A stretch of 64,000 bases of DNA from CAWEPK01 sp963835595 (GTDB taxonomy: Bacteria; Desulfobacterota; Syntrophorhabdia; Syntrophorhabdales; WCHB1-27). Position 1 is the first letter of the stretch; each line of letters starts with the position of its first letter. The notes below the pieces were generated by a model. The model searched no databases, had not been told where the DNA came from, and saw only the letters and a list, made by a program, of their open reading frames with translations. Location: assembly GCA_963835595.1 (NCBI GenBank), contig CAWIGL010000002.1, forward strand, positions 2,418,001-2,482,000, read 5' to 3'. Positions 58,744-64,000 of the stretch are shown piece by piece. Both the position numbers and the translations under genes were made by a program.

Positions 58744-59367
58744 ATGCTCATCACGTTCGAGGGAGTCGAAGGGAGCGGAAAGACCACGCAGGTCGAGCTT
58801 CTCTCTGAATACCTGCAAGGCAAAGGCTATCATGTGGTGAAGACGCGCGAGCCGGGCGGCACGGCCTTCGGCGAGGCCCTGCGACGCATACTGCTTCAAC
58901 AGGAACAGCGCGTGCTTCCCCTTTCCGAGCTGCTCATATTCATGGCCGTCCGGGCGCAGCACATGGAGGAGGTCATCATGCCCGCCCTGGAGAGGGGCGC
59001 AGTCGTGCTGTGCGACCGCTTCGCCGACGCCACCTACGTCTACCAGGGGTACGGCAGGGGCGTTGACTTCGGGATCATCTCGACCCTCAACCGCCTAGTC
59101 ACGAAAGGCGTGACGCCGAACCTCACGGTCCTTCTCGACTGCGAGGTCGAAACTGGCCTCGGAAGGAAGCTGGCCGGCAACGGCCGGCAGGACAGGTTTG
59201 AAGAGGAAGAGGCCGCCTTCCACGAGCGGATCAGGCAGGGCTACCTCAAGCTCGCCGAAGAGGAGCCGGAAGCGCATCTTCGTCGTCGATGGTAAGGGCG
59301 CGTGGAAGCGATCCACGAGACCATCCGGGACAGGGTGGAAAAGCTGCTGGAGAGCCATGGAATTTAG
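58744..59367 (+). CDS. tmk: Thymidylate kinase (frameshifted near the 3' end)
   Basis: Converts dTMP to dTDP. The P-loop FEGVEGSGKTTQ is near residues 5-16, DRF near 93-95 and the DATYVYQGYGRG block follows. The reading frame is intact to QGYLKLAEEEPE and then goes off frame. The expected ending R-I-F-V-V-D-G-K-G, followed by R-V-E-A-I-H-E-T-I-R-D-R-V-E-K, is present in the other two frames, with slips near 59270 and 59300, and ends at TAG 59365-59367. An essential gene would not be expected to be broken, so sequence error is likely. It overlaps holB by ten bases. Confidence 0.85.
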
Positions 59368-60321
59368 CGCCCTGGGCCATGACCGCCAGAAGCGCCTCCT
59401 TGCCTCCCTCGTCGAGGGCGGCAGGCTCCCCCATGCGCTGCTCTTCGCCGGCGCCGAAAGGCGTCGGGAAGCGGACGACGGCCGTCGATTTCGTCGGCGA
59501 ACCTTTTTTGCGGTGAAGGGCGCGTTTGCGGAAGGTGCCGAGGGTGCCGGTCGCTCGCCGCAGGGACGCACCCCGATTTCAGGTGCATCACCGGAGAGGC
59601 ATCGATCAAGATAGACGTGTTGCGGGCAATCACTAAAGAATGCTACGAGTCGCCCTTCGAGGCGCCCGTCAGGGTGGTCCTCCTCGACGATGCGGACCTC
59701 ATGACCCACGAGGCTGCCAATGCCCTTCTGAAGACGCTCGAAGAGCCCCCGCCCTCCAACCTTTTCATCCTCGTCTCCTCACGCGAGCAGGAAGTGCCGC
59801 TGACCGTGCGCTCCCGCTGCATGCGGATCGGGTTCGGCCCTCTGCCCGCTTCCCTGGTGCAGTCCTACTTCGAAGAGACGGCAGGGTTTGACCGGCAGAA
59901 GGCGGCCGACCTTGCGAGGCTTGCAGGAGGCAGCATCGCGGCCGGCCTTTTCTGGATCGGACGAGGAGAACTACCGGATGAGGGGGAGGATCGCGGAGCT
60001 GTTGGCCGGCAGGGGCGGCTCGTCCGCCAGGCGCTTCCGTCATAGCGGAGAGGATGGCGGCGAAAGGGTGCGAGATGGAGTATCTCTCCTTTCTCCTGAC
60101 CTTCTTTCAGGGATGTCTGGTGGCTCCGCAGGACAGGCGATGACTCCGGCCTCGTCAATGCGGACCTTGCAGAGACCGTCCGGGAAGGAACTGCCGCGGG
60201 CGCCCGGTGGGTGGATGCGTCCATCGGCCAGGTGATGGAGATGGTAAGGACGCTGCGGTACAACGTGAACAGGTGGCTCGCCCTCGAAAATATGCTCCTC
60301 CATCTGATGAGGCCCGTATGA
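59358..60321 (+). CDS. holB: DNA polymerase III delta-prime subunit (about five frameshifts)
   Basis: Clamp-loader subunit. Pieces appear in order across frames: M-E-F-S-A-L-G-H-D-R-Q-K-R; HALLFAG; P-K-G-V-G-K-R-T-T-A; a zinc-module cysteine set C-E-G-R-V-C-G-R-C-R-G-C and G-T-H-P-D-F; then a long intact stretch with VRVVLLDDADLMTHEAANAL and LKTLEEPPPSNLFILVSSRE. Further frames hold S-D-E-E-N-Y-R-M-R-G, V-I-A-E-R-M-A-A-K-G and the C-terminal W-V-D-A-S-I-G-Q-V-M-E-M-V-R. Slips lie near 59450, 59510, 59955, 60035 and 60135. The final stop overlaps the ricT ATG. All expected segments are present, so the gene is probably intact in the cell. Confidence 0.8.
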
Positions 60322-61106
60322 AGTCGTGTCGCGTAAAGTTCGACCGCCTCACCGGGACAGTGGAGCTGGAGGCGGCCGAAGATTTGAAGCCCGGAGACCA
60401 CGTCGTCTGCGACCTCGACAAGGGAGAGTGCTTGGGCGTCGTCGCCTCCGAGCCGTCGGAGAGCAGCCGGGAGGGCCTGCGGAAGATAGCCAGGAAGGCC
60501 TCTCCCGAGGAGGTGGCCGACCACGCTTCCTTAAGGGTGAAAGAGGGACACGCCTTCGACGTCTGTAAGCGGAAGATCGAGGAGCTTAAGCTCCCCATGA
60601 AGCTCCTCCAGGCGGAGTACCTGCTGCGGGGCACGAAGCTCATCTTCTACTTCTTTTCGGAGGACAGGGTCGATTTCCGGGACCTCGTCAAAGAGCTGGC
60701 AAAGGAGTTCAGGGTAAGGATCGAGATGCGGCAGGTCGGAGTCAGGGACGAGGCCAAGATGATAGGGGGCCTGGGTAACTGCGGGAACGTCGTCTGCTGC
60801 AAGCGGTTTCTGAACAGCTTTTCCATCGTCTCGATCAAGATGATGAAGGAGCAGAACCTGCTGCTCAACCCTTCTAAGATATCGGGCGTCTGCGGCAGGC
60901 TCATGTGCTGCCTCGGCTACGAGTACGACATGTACGTCGATCTGAAGAAGGACTTCCCCAAGGTGGGTAAGCGCGTCATGACGCCCCAGGGCGAGGCCAA
61001 GGTCATAAAGAACAATGTGTTCGCCCGGACCGTCACTGTGGAGACGCCGGAGGGGAAAGAGACGACCTTCCCGGTCGGCGACATCAAGCCGGTCAGGAGC
61101 GAGTAA
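60318..61106 (+). CDS. ricT: PSP1/RicT family protein
   Basis: A 262-residue YaaT/RicT-type protein with the PSP1 C-terminal domain. It contains EMRQVGVRDEAKMIGGLGNC followed by G-N-V-V-C-C and GVCGRLMCCLGYE, whose conserved cysteines bind an Fe-S cluster in the Bacillus Ric complex. In Firmicutes RicT affects RNA maturation with RNase Y; in Gram-negative bacteria its role is unclear. The tmk-holB-ricT-metG order is conserved in many lineages. The ATG overlaps the holB stop. Unlike the preceding genes, the frame is intact. Confidence 0.9.
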   Translation: MKSCRVKFDRLTGTVELEAAEDLKPGDHVVCDLDKGECLGVVASEPSESSREGLRKIARKASPEEVADHASLRVKEGHAFDVCKRKIEELKLPMKLLQAEYLLRGTKLIFYFFSEDRVDFRDLVKELAKEFRVRIEMRQVGVRDEAKMIGGLGNCGNVVCCKRFLNSFSIVSIKMMKEQNLLLNPSKISGVCGRLMCCLGYEYDMYVDLKKDFPKVGKRVMTPQGEAKVIKNNVFARTVTVETPEGKETTFPVGDIKPVRSE

Positions 61107-61122
61107 TACGGGCAATAAGGAC

Positions 61123-62649
61123 ATGCGGAAGAGCTACTATATAACGACGCCTATTTACTACATCAACGACGTGCCCCATATAGGCCACGCCTACACCACA
61201 TGTGCAGCCGACGTAGTGGCGCGCTACAAGAGGCTCCGGGGCTATGAGGTCTTTTTCCTGACGGGCGTAGACGAGCACGGCCAGAAGGCGCAGAAGACTG
61301 CCGCGGAGCAGGGCATCACCCCGCGCGAGCTTGCCGATAAGATGGTCCCGACGTTCACCGACCTCTGGAGCCTTTTAGAGATCACCAACACGGCCTTCAT
61401 AAGGACGACGGACGCAGCCCACAGGCGGGTCGTGCAGCACCTATTCCGGCTGCTGGAAGAGAAGGGGGACATCTACCTGGGGGAATACGAGGACTGGTAC
61501 TGCATCCCGTGCGAGGCCTACTTCACGGAGCTTCAGTTGAAGGACGGCAAGTGTCCGGACTGCGGCCGGGACGTCGAGCGCCTCAAAGAAGAGAGCTATT
61601 TTTTCCGCATGTCAAAATATACCGACCCCCTGCTGCGCCATCTTGAAGAATACAGGGAGTTCGTCATGCCGGAGGTGCGCCGCAACGAGGTGACGAGCTT
61701 CGTCAGGGGGGGCTTGCGCGACCTTTCGATAAGCAGGACGACCTTCGACTGGGGCGTCCCCGTGCCCGGCAACCCGAAGCACGTCGTCTACGTCTGGTTC
61801 GACGCCCTTGCCAATTACCTGACAGGCGCCGGTTTTTTGAGCGACCCGGAGCGGTTTGAACAGTTCTGGCCGGCCGACGCGCACCTGATCGGCAAGGACA
61901 TCCTCAGGTTCCACGCAGTCTACTGGCCCTCTTTTCTCATGGCCGCCGGCCTGCCGCTGCCGAAGCGCATCTTCGCCCACGGCTGGTGGACCGAAAGCGG
62001 CCAGAAGATGTCGAAGTCCCTGGGCAACGTGGTGGACCCCGTCGGGACGGCCGGGACTTATGGCGTCGATGAGTTCCGCTTCTTCCTGTTCCGCGAGGTG
62101 CCTTTCGGCCTCGACGGCGATTTCTCGAAAGACGCCATCGTCGGCCGCATAAACGGGGACCTGGCCAACGACTACGGCAACCTGCTGTCGAGAAGCACGA
62201 ACATGATCGGCAAGTTCCAGGCCGGGAGGCTCACAGAGCCGGCCGGACCGGGGGGCGCGGACGAGGCGCTCCTTGATCGCACGGCTGCCCTTGTAGCCGA
62301 TTATGAGAGGGAGATGGAGGCGTTCGGCTTCTCGAAGGCCCTCTCCGCCGTCTTCGAGCTTACCGCTCTGCTCAACCGCTACATCGATACGGAGGCGCCC
62401 TGGAGGCTCGCAAAGGAAGACAAAAGCCGTCTCGCGACGGTCCTCCATAATGTTTGGAACGGTGTCAGGGTCGCCACGCTCCTGCTCCATCCCTTCATGC
62501 CCTCGAAGACCGCATCCGCCTGGCGGTCCCTCGGGATCCCCGGCGACATCGGCAAGGCGTCCTTCGACGAGGAGCGTAGCTTCTACCGGCCGGGCGACCT
62601 TTCCGCCATAGATAAGATACCGCCCCTATTTCCCAGAAGGGACACCTGA
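61123..62649 (+). CDS. metG: Methionyl-tRNA synthetase
   Basis: A 508-residue class I synthetase that charges tRNA-Met. The HIGH motif is in NDVPHIGHAYTT near residues 16-27 and KMSKS is in ESGQKMSKSLGNVVDP. The connective peptide has the single zinc knuckle C-I-P-C-E-A-Y and C-P-D-C-G-R-D. The anticodon-binding helix bundle has ALNRYI-like LLNRYIDTEAPWRLAKEDKS. The C-terminal EMAP/tRNA-binding domain is absent, so it is the short monomeric form. The ATG at 61123 follows AATAAGGAC, and dciA starts two bases after its stop. Confidence 0.96.
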   Translation: MRKSYYITTPIYYINDVPHIGHAYTTCAADVVARYKRLRGYEVFFLTGVDEHGQKAQKTAAEQGITPRELADKMVPTFTDLWSLLEITNTAFIRTTDAAHRRVVQHLFRLLEEKGDIYLGEYEDWYCIPCEAYFTELQLKDGKCPDCGRDVERLKEESYFFRMSKYTDPLLRHLEEYREFVMPEVRRNEVTSFVRGGLRDLSISRTTFDWGVPVPGNPKHVVYVWFDALANYLTGAGFLSDPERFEQFWPADAHLIGKDILRFHAVYWPSFLMAAGLPLPKRIFAHGWWTESGQKMSKSLGNVVDPVGTAGTYGVDEFRFFLFREVPFGLDGDFSKDAIVGRINGDLANDYGNLLSRSTNMIGKFQAGRLTEPAGPGGADEALLDRTAALVADYEREMEAFGFSKALSAVFELTALLNRYIDTEAPWRLAKEDKSRLATVLHNVWNGVRVATLLLHPFMPSKTASAWRSLGIPGDIGKASFDEERSFYRPGDLSAIDKIPPLFPRRDT

Positions 62650-62651
62650 AA

Positions 62652-62948
62652 ATGGCCTTTACCCCCCTTAAGAGCATCCTTGAGAGGGTACTGAGGGAGC
62701 AGGCGTTCAGGGGCGACATCGAGGCGTTCAGGGTATTTTCCGAGTGGGAGGCCATCGTGGGCCAGCCCCTGGCAACGCACACACGGCCCGCCCGTCTGAC
62801 CGAAAAATTCCTTTACATCGAGGTGGACGACCACCTTTGGCTTGCCCAGTTGAAGTATATGAAGGCCGATATGCTGAAAAAGATAGACCGCACCTTGAAG
62901 CCCGGCCTTTTCGAGGACCTAAAGTTCTTTCTTAAGGGCCTCCAGTAG
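62652..62948 (+). CDS. dciA: DUF721/DciA-like replicative helicase loader
   Basis: A 98-residue DUF721 protein. W-E-A-I-V-G-Q-P-L-A-T-H-T and LTEKFLYIEVDDHLWLAQLK near residues 50-69 are the family core. DciA is the ancestral helper for loading the DnaB helicase in bacteria without DnaC. This copy consists of the conserved domain alone. The 3' end overlaps the convergent larC gene by 30 bases. Confidence 0.85.
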   Translation: MAFTPLKSILERVLREQAFRGDIEAFRVFSEWEAIVGQPLATHTRPARLTEKFLYIEVDDHLWLAQLKYMKADMLKKIDRTLKPGLFEDLKFFLKGLQ

Positions 62949-64000
62949 CTCCCGGTAAGGCCTTTTCAGCCCGTCGGCGATCCGCTTGACCTCTTCGAAC
63001 TCGATGTGGGTCTTTACGGGCCTTCCCTGCCGGTCGTACCCCCGCTTCACGCGGACCGGGCCGAAGGAGGTCTGCACGACCTCTTCCTTCCTGTCGAGCA
63101 CCGTCCGGTATTCGAGGCGCATCCGCAGGCCGAAGGTCGATGTCTCGCTGAATATGCCTTCCATCATCGCGCCGATCCTGGTCGCGGGCGTAAGGACCGA
63201 GAGGCGCACCCCTGCCCTGCCTTTTTTCATCTGCACGGGGAAGTAGAGGACATCGAGGGCGCCTGCTGCGCGGAGCCTGTCGGCAACCGCGCCCATGTAC
63301 TCCGTCTCCATGTCGTCCATGTCCGCCTCTATGACCCATACCTCTTCGTCTGCGGCCGCCTCGTTCGTCTCGCCGATGAAGACGCGCAGTACGTTCGGCC
63401 GCTCCGTCTCGTATGTCCCGAAGCCGCAGCCGTGAGAAAGGACCGTGAAGGGGACGCGGGTCTGCCCCTTCACGTAATGGCGCACTATCGCGGCCCCCGT
63501 CGGGGTGGTCAGCTCAAGCTCCTCGTCGAGGAAGAGCACTCTGAAGCCCGTAAGAAGCTCGGTCGTGGCGGGGGGCGGATTGGGCATCAGGCCGTGGGCC
63601 GTCTTGACGTAGCCCCTGCCTACGGGAATGGGGCCTGAGAAGACCCTGTCGATGGAGAAATGGGCGATTGCGCGGGCGACGCACAGTACGTCGATGATCG
63701 TGTCGATGTGGGAAAGCTCGTGGAAGTGTATCTTGTCCCTCGGCACGTCGTGGACCTTCGACTCTGCGTCCACGATGATGTCGAGGATGGCGGCGGCGTC
63801 CGCCTTGACGCGCGCCTCCGTGTCGATGCCCTCTATCATCCGGCGCATGTCCCCGACGGACAGGTGAATGTCGGACGGCCCTATCAAGAGGTGCATCCCC
63901 TCGATTGCCCCCCGGCGTCTTCTCTCGGTCCTGATCTCCGGCACATCGACGGGGAGCTGGGCGAGGAGGTCCGTAAGCGTCGCAAGCGGACAGCCCGCGT
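62919..64000 (-). CDS. larC: Nickel-pincer cofactor biosynthesis protein LarC (5' partial)
   Basis: The frame is open to the window edge, so the start lies outside; about 360 residues are seen. LarC is the CTP-dependent nickel insertase that completes the pincer nucleotide used by LarA. Family segments are GMHLLIGPSDIHLSVGDMRR, HFHELSHIDTIIDVLCVARA (histidine-rich), PVGRGYVKTAHGLMPNPPPA and T-P-T-G-A-A-I-V-R-H-Y, followed by EADMDDMETEYMGAVADRLR in the C-terminal half. The gene is one continuous frame, unlike Lactobacillus larC, which is split by a programmed frameshift. The expected M-R-x-x-Y-F-D-C-x-x-G-I-S-G-D-M start is beyond position 64000. larA is at 17.1 kb, and larB and larE are not in the window. 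Confidence 0.9.
   Translation of the reverse strand, partial: AGCPLATLTDLLAQLPVDVPEIRTERRRRGAIEGMHLLIGPSDIHLSVGDMRRMIEGIDTEARVKADAAAILDIIVDAESKVHDVPRDKIHFHELSHIDTIIDVLCVARAIAHFSIDRVFSGPIPVGRGYVKTAHGLMPNPPPATTELLTGFRVLFLDEELELTTPTGAAIVRHYVKGQTRVPFTVLSHGCGFGTYETERPNVLRVFIGETNEAAADEEVWVIEADMDDMETEYMGAVADRLRAAGALDVLYFPVQMKKGRAGVRLSVLTPATRIGAMMEGIFSETSTFGLRMRLEYRTVLDRKEEVVQTSFGPVRVKRGYDRQGRPVKTHIEFEEVKRIADGLKRPYRELLEALKKEL

Overview
The window looks like a high-GC chromosome segment from a Gram-negative anaerobic or microaerobic bacterium, most likely of the Deltaproteobacteria/Desulfobacterota type. The support is gene content: oxygen-sensitive 2-oxoacid:ferredoxin oxidoreductase genes, cytochrome bd oxidase under an Fe-S Rrf2 regulator, a Kdp system, a NifA-like sigma-54 activator, nickel-pincer lactate racemase genes, a lipoprotein, a CusA-type RND pump, and a tmk-holB-ricT-metG block. 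No rRNA or other marker fixes the taxon, so this is inference.

Layout. 0-2 kb: class A penicillin-binding protein. 2-2.7 kb: a repeat-rich spacer. 2.7-8.1 kb: a small tautomerase, then a reverse-strand run of purE, P1 peptidase, sirtuin, a tiny ORF, manC and comM. 8.3-13 kb: MarC, an Rrf2 regulator with cydAB, and a convergent Fe-S protein. 13.2-18.6 kb: a FAD/ferredoxin oxidoreductase with porA and porB, apparently after loss of the gamma subunit gene, then a larA homologue. 18.7-21.1 kb: an AT-richer accessory islet with a DUF3644 (HEPN-like) protein, a membrane protein, a RAYT transposase scar and a toxin-antitoxin pair whose toxin is cut off at that scar. 21.3-22.6 kb: a 34-residue peptide gene overlapping a frameshifted radical SAM/SPASM gene, a candidate RiPP locus. 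22.8-27 kb: tRNA-Ala, a DUF255 protein, an EamA transporter and panE. 27.6-35.4 kb: complete kdpFABC with a short kdpD and kdpE, preceded by an extra membrane peptide. 35.3-49.4 kb: lipoprotein, two-component pair, RND pump, FKBP isomerase, DUF2809 and Gly/His-rich proteins, TauE/SafE exporter, ChrA, CopA and a flavin reductase. 49.9-52.3 kb: a restriction-modification pair of AvaI/BsoBI type. 52.8-56.7 kb: sigma-54 activator, DUF72 protein, universal stress protein, CopZ and tRNA-Gln. 56.8-64 kb: housekeeping genes (TPR, pepP, efp, tmk, holB, ricT, metG, dciA) and the 3' part of larC.

The strongest unexplained signal is a set of interspersed hairpin-forming repeats in the intergenic gaps. 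One family of about 130 bp (C) has five full copies and one partial copy. A second family (B) has four copies whose stems covary. Two related C copies sit beside 20-25 bp perfect inverted repeats, a third family (D) resembles C at its ends, and mosaic modules are shared between 2 kb and 46 kb. A RAYT (REP-associated tyrosine transposase) remnant in the same window gives a plausible mobiliser.

Several genes carry single-base frameshifts. They are concentrated at 56.9-60.3 kb in essential genes, with others in the FAD oxidoreductase and the radical SAM gene. In essential genes this points to uncorrected indels in the sequence. Elsewhere, real decay cannot be excluded.
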